From CAWINY01 sp963837635 (GTDB lineage: Bacteria; Acidobacteriota; Terriglobia; Terriglobales; Acidobacteriaceae), in NCBI GenBank assembly GCA_963837635.1, contig CAWINY010000006.1, forward strand, positions 744,001 through 808,000: a stretch of 64,000 bases of DNA. The letters run 5' to 3'. This document shows positions 50,694-59,782 of this stretch, in pieces. A program made the translations under genes and the position numbers. Position 1 is the first letter of the stretch. Every line of letters begins with the position of its first letter. The notes under the pieces were generated by a model. The model saw nothing but the letters and a program-made list of their open reading frames with translations, was not told the DNA's origin and did no database searches.

Positions 50694-51575
50694 TTACAAG
50701 CTGTCGTTCGCGGTCCCGTTCTGCGGGATGATGTCCGGAGGAACGCCGGTGATGGGAGGGGTCCCCATTCCGTCGCCCGGGTATGCTGGGGACTCGGGCG
50801 ATGCCGGAGTTGCCACCGTCGGCACCGGAGCCGAAGCGACAGGAACTGAATCCGGATCGAAGCTCTTGTACACCGTGACGTGAAACACGGGCTGAAGGAA
50901 CTCCTCTTCCGCATCCAGCTTGCCCTGGTCCTGCAAATCGAGTAGGTATTGGCGCGCCCAGTTGAGTTCCGCCCGGGTCATGCCTTGCTTGGCGATGTCG
51001 ACGGCTGCTCCCGTCAGGTGCGGCGATGCAGTGTCGCCTTCCAGTCCGGCAGCGTTGCCGTTCCATCGCCGCAACTGCTGCTGCACGAGTACGGTGCGCA
51101 CGGCGGAGGTCACCAGCAGTGGACGGTGGAAGCGCTCGAAATGATCCTGCGCGATGCTGCTCAGGAAACTGCGAGTCCAGGGACGGCAGTAACGCCGGTC
51201 GATTGGAAGGCTGGGGTTCACTCCAATGGTCTCGTCCTCAGGGAGCGCCGAGAGGGCATGGCTGCGGGTAAGCTCCTCAAGCTGGGCATCGTCCTGGATG
51301 CGCTCGAGTTGGTCCTCGCCCACCATTAGGTTCTGCCGGACCAGCGATGCGTGGGTGCCGTGGATGGGCGAGGTCATGGCCAACCGCAGCAGACGCACGC
51401 GCCGGATGCGGGTCAGCCGCGTCCTCCTGAGGCGAGCCGTGTGCTGAAGATGCACACGAGTGCGGCTGGAGACGCGGTGCGCGCGATGACGATGTATTGT
51501 GGCTCCCCACGATACCGAGGCGGAGAGAGCACAGAGCACCAAGACACAGCAAAAGAAAAGAAATCTACGCATCAC
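50694..51575 (-). CDS. DUF5715-type exported peptidase-like protein
   Basis: A 293-residue secreted protein with signal peptide MMRRFLFFCCVLVLCALSAS. A strongly basic region (residues about 25-65, rich in Arg and His) follows. The core has RPLLVTSAVRTVLVQQQLRR, SPHLTGAAVDIAKQGMTRAE and VFHVTVYKSF, the S-x-H-x-x-G-x-A-x-D and H-V-x-V pattern of M15-like metal peptidases. The DUF5715 family groups such proteins and may act on peptidoglycan. The Pro/Ala-rich tail is likely disordered. Confidence 0.75.
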   Translation of the reverse strand: MMRRFLFFCCVLVLCALSASVSWGATIHRHRAHRVSSRTRVHLQHTARLRRTRLTRIRRVRLLRLAMTSPIHGTHASLVRQNLMVGEDQLERIQDDAQLEELTRSHALSALPEDETIGVNPSLPIDRRYCRPWTRSFLSSIAQDHFERFHRPLLVTSAVRTVLVQQQLRRWNGNAAGLEGDTASPHLTGAAVDIAKQGMTRAELNWARQYLLDLQDQGKLDAEEEFLQPVFHVTVYKSFDPDSVPVASAPVPTVATPASPESPAYPGDGMGTPPITGVPPDIIPQNGTANDSL

Positions 51576-51992
51576 CAGTCAATCCGATCACGAAAGTAAT
51601 AAAGTAACCCGGCTCGGTCGTGAAAAAAAGTTACCAAAGGACACTCCAGAGTAACCTGTTATCGCGATGAAAATAGACCTTTTTTCATCGTTATGTGCGT
51701 CATCAATACGTCGTCGCCCAACGGCGTGCCACGAAACCTGCGCAAAAGGCTGCGGGCCCCGCTCTCTACTGGGTCGATGCTGTTCTTGGATGGCTGGTGT
51801 GGGGCAAAGGTGGGACCCAAAGCGGGATTTCAGGTAAACAGGAGCAAGGAACAGCCTTGTATCGTTTTCCGTTTTCCGCATCCCGTCACCATCACCAGCA
51901 GCGAAAACGTAAAACGGGGAACGGGGAACGGGGAACGGAAACCCACGGTATGTGTCTGTTCTACCACAGCCAAGACTTGCATTCGCAGGCGT
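51576..51992. other. Intergenic region upstream of lpxC
   Basis: 417 bp between divergent genes. It includes the direct repeats gggaacggggaacggggaac near 51910-51935, a family also seen at about 48660-48800. Presumably it holds the promoters of lpxC and of the DUF5715 gene; none is certain. Confidence 0.5.
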
Positions 51993-52919
51993 ATGCTGTT
52001 CACCAGGAAATACATACGCGTGCTGTTTGAGCAGACAATTGGCACCCCCGTGTCGTCTTCCGGGGTCGGCTTGCATAGCGGGGCACAGGTGACGATGCGC
52101 ATCCTTCCAGCCCCCGCGGGAAGCGGCATTGTCTTCCGGCGCGTCGATCTGGATGGTTTCCGGATCGAGGCAATCAGCCGCAATGTTGCCAAAGTCAGCT
52201 ATGCCACCAGCCTGATGAAACAGGGGGTGCTGATCTCCACCACCGAGCATCTGCTGTCGGCGTTCATCGGTTGCGGTATCGACAATGCCCTGGTGGAACT
52301 CGACAACCTGGAATTGCCCATCCTGGACGGCAGCGCCCAGCCGATTGTAGAAATGATCCTGGCCGCCGGGATCAAGCGCCAGCGCCGTCGCCGGATCTAT
52401 TTGCGCATTGTGCGCCCGCTGGAGTTCCGCGAGGCGGATAAATTCATCGGGGTCTATCCCCACGACCGTTATTCGGTGGCCTACTCCATCAACTTTCCTC
52501 ATCCCCTGATTGGCCGCGAGAGCTTCGAAGTGGACCTGTCGAATGGCTCCTATGTCCGGGAGATCGCGTCCGCCCGCACCTTCGGTTTCTTCGAGGAGGC
52601 CGAAGCCATGCGCAACATGGGCCTGATCCGCGGAGCTACCATGGCGAACGCGCTGGTGCTCACCCGCGACTCGCTGCTGAACGGGCCGCTCCGCTATGGG
52701 GATGAGTTCGTGCGCCACAAGGTGCTGGACCTGATCGGCGACCTGGCGTTGCTCGGACGACGCATCATCGGGCGTGTGGTGGCCGACCGCGCCGGCCACG
52801 CCACGCATACCGCCCTGGTCTCGCGCATTCTGAGGGACCGCACCCTGTGGGAAGAGGTTACCCTCGACCACGTCCCGGCCGCCTCCAGGGAATTCGAGGC
52901 CGAGCCCAGCTATTTTTAA
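51993..52919 (+). CDS. lpxC: UDP-3-O-acyl-N-acetylglucosamine deacetylase
   Basis: A 308-residue zinc enzyme committing UDP-acyl-GlcNAc to lipid A synthesis. Starting at ATG 51993. Marks are GVGLHSGAQVTMRILPA, ISTTEHLLSAFIGCGIDNAL with the first zinc histidine, PILDGSAQPIVEMIL, RTFGFFEEAEAMRNMGLIRG and the zinc motif FVRHKVLDLIGDLALLG, then HATHTALVSRIL. Somewhat short but complete. This shows that the organism makes lipopolysaccharide and is therefore diderm. No other lpx gene is adjacent. Confidence 0.96.
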   Translation: MLFTRKYIRVLFEQTIGTPVSSSGVGLHSGAQVTMRILPAPAGSGIVFRRVDLDGFRIEAISRNVAKVSYATSLMKQGVLISTTEHLLSAFIGCGIDNALVELDNLELPILDGSAQPIVEMILAAGIKRQRRRRIYLRIVRPLEFREADKFIGVYPHDRYSVAYSINFPHPLIGRESFEVDLSNGSYVREIASARTFGFFEEAEAMRNMGLIRGATMANALVLTRDSLLNGPLRYGDEFVRHKVLDLIGDLALLGRRIIGRVVADRAGHATHTALVSRILRDRTLWEEVTLDHVPAASREFEAEPSYF

Positions 52920-52921
52920 GC

Positions 52922-53110
52922 CCTCAGCGGTCAGCCGTCAGCCATCAGGGAGTGGCGCTCTCAGCTTTCAGCTCTCAGCAAATCTGTGTTGAAAGGAGCG
53001 GCTTCGGCGGAAAAGCTCTGCTATGCCGTGCCCTTCCAAGCAATCGCTTTCAGGAGAATCGCCTCTCAGCTGAGCATGCGAGCTGATAGCTGATAGCCGA
53101 GAGCGCCTTT
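52922..53110. repeat. Repeat block of gctgatagctgag-type words
   Basis: Repeats of cagctttcagctctcagc and its reverse gctgatagctgatagccgag flank 53000-53080. The family also occurs at about 2696, 29712, 31449, 54056-54226 and 56965. It is intergenic filler of this genome. Confidence 0.6.
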
Positions 53111-53231
53111 TGCTGATGGCGGGGGTTCTAAGGTACTTTTGTTCTCTTTCTCTTGACAATCGCTTGACAATCGCTCCAGGCAAGCTAAAATACCGCGCAA
53201 TCCGGCACGACTTGGTGGTGCCGATTTGAAT

Positions 53232-53429
53232 ATGATGTCACAGCCATTCCGGAATACTTCTCCTGCCAAGCCCCTTATGCAAACCTGCAAGCATCCGCGC
53301 GTACAGATTGTTGCTCGCGAAGAGGACTCCGAGTTTGTCGAGTGCCTCGAGTGTGGCGACATCTTCGAATCCAGCGAATTCAAGGATATGAGCATCGAAG
53401 AGCGCTCTCAGAGCAACGACGAGGACTGA
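53232..53429 (+). CDS. Small zinc-binding hypothetical protein
   Basis: A 65-residue protein. It has LMQTCKHPRVQIVAREEDSE and FVECLECGDIFESSEFKDMS, with Cys and His spacing suggesting one zinc ribbon (Cys, His, then C-x2-C). The tail is acidic. Start alternatives are TTG 53226, ATG 53232 and ATG 53235. Similar small proteins occur widely in Acidobacteriota with unknown role. It precedes a response-regulator gene. Confidence 0.6.
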   Translation: MMSQPFRNTSPAKPLMQTCKHPRVQIVAREEDSEFVECLECGDIFESSEFKDMSIEERSQSNDED

Positions 53430-53652
53430 TCCTCCTCCTCCGTGCTGCTTTCCCCTTCGCCCCCGTTGCAGAGTGCGGACGAAGCCGCCGTGGTGTCTCT
53501 GGACAGGGGCTCCAACAGCCCGCGACTGGCCGCCAGGACGCAGCGCGCTCTTTTAGGGTGGTCTCGGCACTTTGGTAATTTGCTGGCGGCGGTGGGCGCT
53601 GTTAAGTTCTTCTTGCTCGATTCTCCCAGCATCGGCCTCCCCAAAAGAATCG

Positions 53653-54054
53653 ATGACCAATTATGCCAATTCGCCGGTCTTGAAAACGATGTCTACCGTT
53701 GCACTGATCGTTGACGATTCGCTGCTGATCCGGCACACTGTGTCTCGCTTTCTCGAGGAGCGAGGCTATGCAGTCCATACCGCCGCCAATGGCATCGAAG
53801 CCCTGCGGGAACTCGACCGGATACGACCCGACGTCATCGTTACCGATATTGACATGCCCCAGATGGACGGCCCGACCTTGATTGCCGCCCTGAAAGCGCG
53901 CCAGGAATACACGGCTCTTCCGGTCGTCGTGCTCTCTGCCAAGCGCACCGCCTCCGCCTGTCAGAGCAAGCTCCCCAGCGCGGACTTTATTGTCTACAAG
54001 GACATCGACATCGAACAGCAGCTGGCGAAGGCGCTGACCGCGCTGGACTTGTAG
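53653..54054 (+). CDS. Stand-alone response regulator (CheY-like receiver)
   Basis: A 133-residue protein consisting of one receiver domain. It has VALIVDDSLLIRHTVSRFLE, phospho-acceptor Asp in DVIVTDIDMPQMDGPTLIAA, the Thr/Ser position in LPVVVLSAKR and Lys in VYKDIDIEQQLAKAL. No output domain, so it acts by protein-protein contact or as a phosphate sink. Start alternatives are ATG 53653 and ATG 53689. No kinase is adjacent. Confidence 0.88.
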   Translation: MTNYANSPVLKTMSTVALIVDDSLLIRHTVSRFLEERGYAVHTAANGIEALRELDRIRPDVIVTDIDMPQMDGPTLIAALKARQEYTALPVVVLSAKRTASACQSKLPSADFIVYKDIDIEQQLAKALTALDL

Positions 54055-54224
54055 CCCGTCAGTCATCAGCCGTCAGCCATCAGTCAGATCACGAGCGATG
54101 AGCACCACTCGCAACCGAGGCTATTTGTTCCGGAGTCCCGTGCACTTGCGTGTTAGGGCGCGGGCTTGCCAGCGATTGATCGGACCGAGCGAAGGACTGA
54201 CGGCTGAAGGCTGATAGCTGATGG

Positions 54225-55367
54225 CTATTTCAGCGTCAGCGCCGCTTCCGCGCTTAAGCGCTCGTCGGCGAACTCGCCCGCCAGCCATTTGGGATAAGCC
54301 GCCGCCGCGATCATGGCGGCATTGTCGGTCGAGAGTGGGCGCGAAGGGAAGTACACCGGAATTCCGCTCTTGGAGGCACGCTCCTCGAATCCTTGGCGCA
54401 AGGCTCGGTTAGCCGCCACCCCGCCACCGATGAACAGCGTGGCAATCTCGTATTCCCGCGCCGCCGCCAGCGTCTTTGATACCAGGTCGTTCACCATGGC
54501 CCGCTGAAAGCTGGCCACCAGATCCAGCGTCTGCCGGTCGCATGCGGCACGAACGTCATCGACCGTGGGTTTGACCTCGGCGAGCTGGGCGCGCCGCCGC
54601 TCGATCGCCTCGCGCATGCCGTGCGTCTCCACGTAGCGCAGCACCGCCGTCTTGATGCCGCTGTAGGAAAAATCGAAGTGGGGACGCTGAGGAGCCGGAT
54701 TCTTGGGGGTTCCACGCTGCGGATGCTTGATCTGCGCCGGCGGAAACTTCACCGTCTCGGGATCGCCATGCCGCGCCAGTTGGTCGATGATCGGCCCGCC
54801 GGGATATCCCAGCGCCAACAGCTTCGCCACTTTGTCGAATGCTTCGCCAGCCGCGTCGTCGCGCGTTTTGCCGACATTCTGATAGGTCCAGCCGCTCCCC
54901 TTCTGCTCGGCCAGATACAGGTGGGTGTGACCGCCGGAGACCACCAGGGTCAGCAACGGGAAATCGATTTCGCGGTTGCCCTTCTGCCTTTCTTCGAGCA
55001 GCACCGCGTGGATGTGCCCTTCCAGGTGGTTGACGGCGATCAGCGGCTTGTCCAGGGCGAACGCCAGCGCTTTAGCAAAGCTCACGCCTACCAGCAGCGC
55101 GCCCGCTAAACCTGGGCCCTTGGTCACCGCCAGAGCGTCGACCGATTGGTAGGTCTGGTTTGCGTCCTCCAGCGCCTTGCGCACTACGGGAAGGATTGCC
55201 CGCAGATGCTCCCGCGAAGCCAATTCCGGCACTACGCCGCCATAGGGCTGATGGGTTGCGATCTGCGAATACACGGCACTGGAGATCACCTGCTCGCCCG
55301 AGCGCACCACTGCCGCCGCTGTCTCGTCACACGAGCTCTCAATGCCAAGGATGTAAGTGTCAGTCAT
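54225..55367 (-). CDS. tsaD: tRNA N6-adenosine threonylcarbamoyltransferase
   Basis: A 380-residue enzyme that makes t6A37 on ANN-decoding tRNAs with TsaB and TsaE. Marks are ILGIESSCDETAAAVVRSGE, the metal-binding HLEGHIHAVLLEE, LLTLVVSGGHTHLYLAEQ, LALGYPGGPIIDQLARHGDP and FIGGGVAANRALRQGFEERA. Full length with an insert of basic, Gln-rich sequence near residue 260 (PPAQIKHPQRGTPKNPAPQR) that is unusual but in frame. Divergent from the CCA-enzyme gene at 55502. Confidence 0.96.
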   Translation of the reverse strand: MTDTYILGIESSCDETAAAVVRSGEQVISSAVYSQIATHQPYGGVVPELASREHLRAILPVVRKALEDANQTYQSVDALAVTKGPGLAGALLVGVSFAKALAFALDKPLIAVNHLEGHIHAVLLEERQKGNREIDFPLLTLVVSGGHTHLYLAEQKGSGWTYQNVGKTRDDAAGEAFDKVAKLLALGYPGGPIIDQLARHGDPETVKFPPAQIKHPQRGTPKNPAPQRPHFDFSYSGIKTAVLRYVETHGMREAIERRRAQLAEVKPTVDDVRAACDRQTLDLVASFQRAMVNDLVSKTLAAAREYEIATLFIGGGVAANRALRQGFEERASKSGIPVYFPSRPLSTDNAAMIAAAAYPKWLAGEFADERLSAEAALTLK

Positions 55368-55437
55368 CTACATCTATAGTATTGGATTCGCGAATGGTAT
55401 CGCTGACGGGCACTTGGCCCTTGGCTGTTGGGAAGCT

Positions 55438-55474
55438 CCCACATCTGCGAAAACCACGCAGATGTGGGGCACCC
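55438..55474 (+). repeat. CCCACATCTGC-type hairpin repeat, copy 4
   Basis: Arms CCCACATCTGCG (55438-55449) and CGCAGATGTGGG (55457-55468) are followed by GCACC. It lies in the divergent gap between tsaD and the CCA-enzyme gene, 28 bp before the ATG. Confidence 0.8.
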
Positions 55475-55501
55475 TCAAACGACGAACGACCAACGACCTA
55501 A

Positions 55502-56962
55502 ATGATCCTGACCCGCGAAAAAGCCGTCGAGGTTATCCGCACCCTCCGCTCCCGAGGACACCAGGCGTATCTGGTCGGAGGATGCGTGCGCGATCTGCTG
55601 CTCGGACGCGAGCCCGCCGACTACGACGTCGCCACCGACGCCACGCCCGACGAAGTAATGCGCATCTTTCCGCAGACCTACGCCGTGGGAGCGCAGTTTG
55701 GCGTGGTGCTGATCCCGGTCGCAGCCCCACCAACCGCTTCGCGCTTGTCGGGGACCCCGGTCGGCGAGCACCGGCTCGCTCCATCCGGGATGGAAAAGAC
55801 CAGCGAAGTCCCCGCGCTGGCGGAGACGCTTGAGACTGTCCTCCACACGCAAAACGTCATTGAGGTGGCCACCTTCCGCAGCGATGGCCTTTACACCGAC
55901 GGCCGCCACCCCGACGAGGTCCGCTTCTCCAGCGCGCCGCAGGAGGACGTGCAGCGCCGCGATTTCACTATCAACGGCCTGCTGCTCGATCCTTTGACCG
56001 ACGAAGTGCTCGACTTCGTGGGCGGACGCGCCGACCTCGCCGCCGGGATCATCCGCACCATCGGCGAACCCGAGCGCCGCTTCGCCGAGGACAAGCTGCG
56101 CCTGTTGCGCGCGGTGCGCTTTGCCGCGCGCTTCGGCTATACCATTGCGCCGGCAACCTTGGCTTCCATTCGCCAACTCGCGCCGCAAATCCACCAAGTT
56201 AGCCGCGAGCGGGTGCGCGATGAAGTCACCAAGATGCTCACTGAAGGCCACGCCCGGCGTGCCTTCGAACTGCTTGACGAAACCGGCCTTCTGCGCGAAG
56301 TGCTGCCCGAGATTGAGGCGATGAGGGGGATCGAGCAACCACCTCAGTTTCATCCCGAAGGCGACGTCTATGTGCACACGCTCATGCTGATTGAGGGCTT
56401 GCGTCCGGGCGTCTCGAAGTCGCTTGCCTGGGGCACGCTGCTGCACGACGTGGGCAAGCCCCCCACCTTCCGCCGCGCTCCCGACCGCATCCGCTTCGAC
56501 GGCCATGTAGAAATCGGGGAGCGCATGGCCGAGGACATTTGCCGCCGGTTGCGCATGTCGAACGACGAGACTCGCCAAATCATCGCCCTGGTCGCCAACC
56601 ACATGCGCTTTGCCGACGTGCCCCGCATGAAGCAGTCCACGCTCAAGCGCTTCATGCGCCTGCCGGGCTTCGAAGAGCACCTCGAGTTGCACCGCCTCGA
56701 CTGCCTCGGCAGCCACGGCGACCTCACCGTCTACAAGCTCGTGCGCGACAAGTACGAACACACGCCGCCCGAGCAGATCCGCCCCGCGCCGCTGCTCGAC
56801 GGCAACCACCTAATCGCGCTCGGACTCCAGCCCGGCCCGGCCTTCAAAGACATCCTCGCCGCCGTCGAGGACGCGCAACTTGAAGGCCACCTCACCACCC
56901 GCGATGAGGCCCGCGACTTCGTCCGGGAATTGCTGCTGAGCAACCCGGAGTTGAGGAGCTAG
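55502..56962 (+). CDS. CCA-adding / poly(A) polymerase-type nucleotidyltransferase with HD domain
   Basis: A 486-residue class II nucleotidyltransferase. The catalytic start is YLVGGCVRDLLLGREPADYD with D-x-D, followed by EVATFRSDG, then the RRDFTINGLLLDPLTDE motif and RLLRAVRFAARFGY. A C-terminal HD domain carries TLLHDVGKPPTFRR. It repairs or adds CCA on tRNA 3' ends, or polyadenylates RNA. Between GVVLI and NVIEVATF an insertion of about 45 residues (72-116, rich in Pro/Ser) breaks the usual spacing. Which activity it has cannot be decided by eye. Confidence 0.9.
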   Translation: MILTREKAVEVIRTLRSRGHQAYLVGGCVRDLLLGREPADYDVATDATPDEVMRIFPQTYAVGAQFGVVLIPVAAPPTASRLSGTPVGEHRLAPSGMEKTSEVPALAETLETVLHTQNVIEVATFRSDGLYTDGRHPDEVRFSSAPQEDVQRRDFTINGLLLDPLTDEVLDFVGGRADLAAGIIRTIGEPERRFAEDKLRLLRAVRFAARFGYTIAPATLASIRQLAPQIHQVSRERVRDEVTKMLTEGHARRAFELLDETGLLREVLPEIEAMRGIEQPPQFHPEGDVYVHTLMLIEGLRPGVSKSLAWGTLLHDVGKPPTFRRAPDRIRFDGHVEIGERMAEDICRRLRMSNDETRQIIALVANHMRFADVPRMKQSTLKRFMRLPGFEEHLELHRLDCLGSHGDLTVYKLVRDKYEHTPPEQIRPAPLLDGNHLIALGLQPGPAFKDILAAVEDAQLEGHLTTRDEARDFVRELLLSNPELRS

Positions 56963-57330
56963 CCGTTGGTCGTCAGCTGTCAGGAAAGGCGCTGTCAGCT
57001 CTCAGCTCTTAGCTATCAGCTATCAGCATTGTTCTATTTTGAGAATCTGCTTTGAAAGGGCCTGGCTTTGCGTGCTGGGGAAGAATTCGCTTGCGCGATT
57101 GTGTTGCTTGGCAAAGCGGCTATTTTTCTCGGTTAAGCCGGGTTGAAAGGCATCACCTCAGGCGCTCAAGGGGCAAAATGAATTGTTTGTCTTTCTTTCA
57201 GGCCTGAAGGCCCGCTCCACCCTGGATCTGCTGAATTATGTTCCGCGCTGCGATACCAGCGGGCAGTTCCATACAGAAAAGCCGGGGTCAGCACCCCGGC
57301 TTGCTCCACAACAACAAGAGGTCAACGGAT
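56963..57330. other. Intergenic region, repeat-rich
   Basis: Carries repeats of cagctctcagctcttagcta (56990-57026), a loosely palindromic aggcctgaaggcccgctccacc, and no recognised gene. The OsmC gene reads leftward from beyond it. Confidence 0.5.
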
Positions 57331-57777
57331 CTAGGCGGACAGTTTTGACTCGCGCGCTTCGAGTTTGGCGTCCATGGTGATCTCGGCGTTCAGCACCTTG
57401 GAAACAGGGCAGCCCGCCTTGGCGGCATTGGCGCACTCCATGAACTTCGCCTCGCTGGCGCCGGGCACAACCGCGCGCACCGTCAGGTTCACCCGGGTAA
57501 TGGCGAATCCATTGTCCTTCTTTTCCAGCTTCACCACCGCATCGGTGTCGATTCGCTCGGGGGTAAGCCCTGCGCTTCCGAGCTGGGCAGAGAGCGCCAT
57601 GCTGAAGCAGCCGGCGTGGGCGGCGGCAATCAGTTCCTCGGGGTTGGTCCCCGGTTCCTCCTCGAAACGGGTGGCGAAGGAGTACTTGGTGTTGGACAAT
57701 ACGCCGCTGGCGCTGGAAATGACGCCCTTGCCGTCTTTCAGAGCGCCGCGCCAGGTTGCAGTAGCTTTACGTTCCAT
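57331..57777 (-). CDS. osmC: OsmC-family peroxiredoxin
   Basis: A 148-residue thiol peroxidase. ATG 57777 has GGAGG 6 bp upstream; an in-frame ATG four codons earlier is less likely. The catalytic cysteines are Cys57 in ELIAAAHAGCFSMALSAQLG and Cys123 in AAKAGCPVSKVLNAEI. An MERKATATWRGALKDGKG start and ITRVNLTVRAVVPG segment match OsmC. It reduces organic hydroperoxides with lipoyl or thiol donors. Full length, single gene. Confidence 0.95.
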   Translation of the reverse strand: MERKATATWRGALKDGKGVISSASGVLSNTKYSFATRFEEEPGTNPEELIAAAHAGCFSMALSAQLGSAGLTPERIDTDAVVKLEKKDNGFAITRVNLTVRAVVPGASEAKFMECANAAKAGCPVSKVLNAEITMDAKLEARESKLSA

Positions 57778-58012
57778 GGGTTCCTCCAAATGATGACTGT
57801 GAAGCGTTGCATGGGATGTCCAGGCCGGGATGCCTTAGACCAGGAAGCGAATCGAGCCTGCCGATTCTACGCTATGCCGGCGCAATGGCGCAAAGCGATC
57901 GGAAAGAAGCGCGCCGTCGTGCCTGTGGCTTCCACCGCGATTTCGTCTTCGACTTGCAACTGCTCGTATTGGGGTGAGAAGGTCTTTGCAATGAAGGTGT
58001 ACAGGGCGCTGA

Positions 58013-58981
58013 TTAGTACGCCAATGAGCAGTACCCGCTGCCGGCGTTGACCCAATTCTGTTGGATCAGGTACTGGCGGCTGCCGAGGGTCATGTTGTAA
58101 CCCGAGCTATTGCTTGCCGGGCGAGTCCTTCCGAAGGTCCAGGCGCACTTGTCGGCGTTCTCCATGCCGTTGCTGTCGTACCAGGCGTTGAGGTCGGGAT
58201 CGGTGGTGGACTCCTCGAGTTCATGGGCCACGACACTGGCCATGGCGTCCGCGCCGGGATTGCCGTTGGGGCTCCGGGTGGTCTGCTGTTCACAGGCATC
58301 CGGGCACTGGCTTGCCGGATTGCCGACGAAAGCGAACTTGATGTCCGTTCCGAGCAGCGACGCGCGGTAGTGCCAGCCGCAATACTGAATGCAGAATCCC
58401 GAGCTTTCCTTTGCGTCCTTGCTGGTCAAGACGAAGTAAACCCCCTTGGAATCCTTCGGGAGCTTGCCGGCCTTGAGGACGTCGTAAACGACGTTTTCCA
58501 CCGCTGCGTCGTTCAGCGTCTTGCCATGCGAGTAGTTGTCGAAGGCGTGGCCGTTGTAGCTGACGGCGTTCGAAACGTGCTGTGCATTGCCGTTGTAGTA
58601 GGTGGTGTTGATATTGAAGTAAAGACTGCCGCCGATGTGGCTTGCCAGATTGGTGAGGATCGCCTGACCTGAGGTGTCCGCCGCCCAGTCGCCGTAAAAG
58701 ATGTAGTAAACGTGCGTGGTGCCCAGGATCACCGGACCGCCGTGATAGTAAATCCCGGCCTGGACGCCGGTTCTAGTGGTGGTACCCGCCTGGTTAGACA
58801 AGACTCGGGGCCGGTTGACGGCATGATTCACGCCAAAGCCCTTGCCCGATGGGTGCAGATCGCCGTTCTGCGCGGGAGGGGGAATCACGGTCGCGCCCCG
58901 AACGAGCTGGGCCCGTGCGGTCATTGAAGGCAGCGCTATTAACACCAAAGGTACTACAATGAGCAGAGCAGCACGTTTCAT
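58013..58981 (-). CDS. EXORDIUM / phosphate-induced protein 1-like secreted protein
   Basis: A 322-residue exported protein with signal peptide MKRAALLIVVPLVLIALPSM. The mature part reads GIYYHGGPVILGTTHVYYIF, YGDWAADTSGQAIL, YYNGNAQHVSNAVSYNGHAF, CIQYCGWHYRASLLGTDIKF and MASVVAHELEESTTDPDLNA. The HGGPV...YYIFYGDW start and the AHELEE...TDPD motif are hallmarks of the plant EXORDIUM (PHI-1) family, which also occurs in soil bacteria. In plants it promotes growth under carbon stress; its bacterial role is unknown. Glu and His suggest a metal site. Confidence 0.82.
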   Translation of the reverse strand: MKRAALLIVVPLVLIALPSMTARAQLVRGATVIPPPAQNGDLHPSGKGFGVNHAVNRPRVLSNQAGTTTRTGVQAGIYYHGGPVILGTTHVYYIFYGDWAADTSGQAILTNLASHIGGSLYFNINTTYYNGNAQHVSNAVSYNGHAFDNYSHGKTLNDAAVENVVYDVLKAGKLPKDSKGVYFVLTSKDAKESSGFCIQYCGWHYRASLLGTDIKFAFVGNPASQCPDACEQQTTRSPNGNPGADAMASVVAHELEESTTDPDLNAWYDSNGMENADKCAWTFGRTRPASNSSGYNMTLGSRQYLIQQNWVNAGSGYCSLAY

Positions 58982-59338
58982 CGGGGTCCCTCGAAATGGG
59001 TTTTTGAACGGGCGAGAGGACTCGGCTCTGTCCCGAGTCCCTGTAGGAATGTGCTCAGGGTGGGAATGGTTGCTGTTCTAAGGTGAAATGCTGGTGCAAA
59101 GTTCTTGTTCTCCGCGCCGGGAACACGCTGCTGGCAGGCATTTCGGGCGGAATCTGTATCAGGGCGGGGCTTTAGCCGTGCCGCAATGGGGGCGTGAATG
59201 GTGCGGGCTTCAGCCTTCGGGAGAGATGGCTTGTAGCGGCAGGGGCTAAAGCTCAATTTTCCTGGGTTTGGGGCTTGACGACTCCCCAGTCCGAGATGCA
59301 TATTAATACATTCTACTGCATAGTTTTCCAAGCAAGAA
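58982..59338. other. Divergent promoter region between the EXORDIUM-like gene and argR
   Basis: 357 bp. It carries the argR promoter (described separately) and a loose inverted word ggctttagccgtgcc / ggcttcagcc near 59168-59218. No gene is seen. Confidence 0.5.
59275..59310 (+). promoter_or_regulatory. argR promoter with ARG-box-like operator
   Basis: -35 TTGACG (59275-59280), 18-bp spacer, -10 CATATT (59299-59304). TGCAT-ATTA-ATACA (59297-59310) matches TGAAT-N4-ATTCA at 8 of 10 arm positions and overlaps the -10 box. It would let ArgR repress the whole arg operon, including itself. Confidence 0.6.
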
Positions 59339-59782
59339 ATGACCAAGCCATCCAGACAAAGCGCCATCGTCGAGATCGTGCAGCGGCAGCCGCTGGCGAG
59401 CCAGGAAGAGCTGCGGCTCCTGCTGTTGAAGCGCGGCCTGGAGGTGACGCAGGCGACGCTCTCACGGGACATCCACGAGTTGGGGCTGGTAAAGACCGCG
59501 CATGGCTACGCACTGCCCAACGGAGGCGCGGCGCCGGACGCCGGGAAGCCGTCGCCGGAGCGGTTGATTCGCGAATTCGTCAACGGAGTGCGCGAGGCGC
59601 AGAACATGATCGTGCTCAAAACCAGCCCAGGCAGCGCGCAACCGGTGGCCATTGCTATCGACCAACAGAATTGGCCGGAATTGGTGGGCACGATCGGTGG
59701 AGACGACACCATCTTGTGCGTTTGCCCCGACAATCGCGCCGCGCATCGCCTGGCCCAGCGGGTGCGTGAGGTGCTGGACTGA
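59339..59782 (+). CDS. argR: Arginine repressor
   Basis: A 147-residue hexameric arginine-dependent repressor. The N-terminal winged helix is AIVEIVQRQPLASQEELRLL then EVTQATLSRDIHELGLVKTA. The C-terminal arginine-binding core has NMIVLKTSPGSAQPVAIAID and GTIGGDDTILCVCPDNRAAH. It is the first gene of the arg operon: its TGA overlaps the ATG of argC (TGATG), so they are translationally coupled. It regulates this operon through the ARG-box-like site upstream (inferred). Confidence 0.95.
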   Translation: MTKPSRQSAIVEIVQRQPLASQEELRLLLLKRGLEVTQATLSRDIHELGLVKTAHGYALPNGGAAPDAGKPSPERLIREFVNGVREAQNMIVLKTSPGSAQPVAIAIDQQNWPELVGTIGGDDTILCVCPDNRAAHRLAQRVREVLD

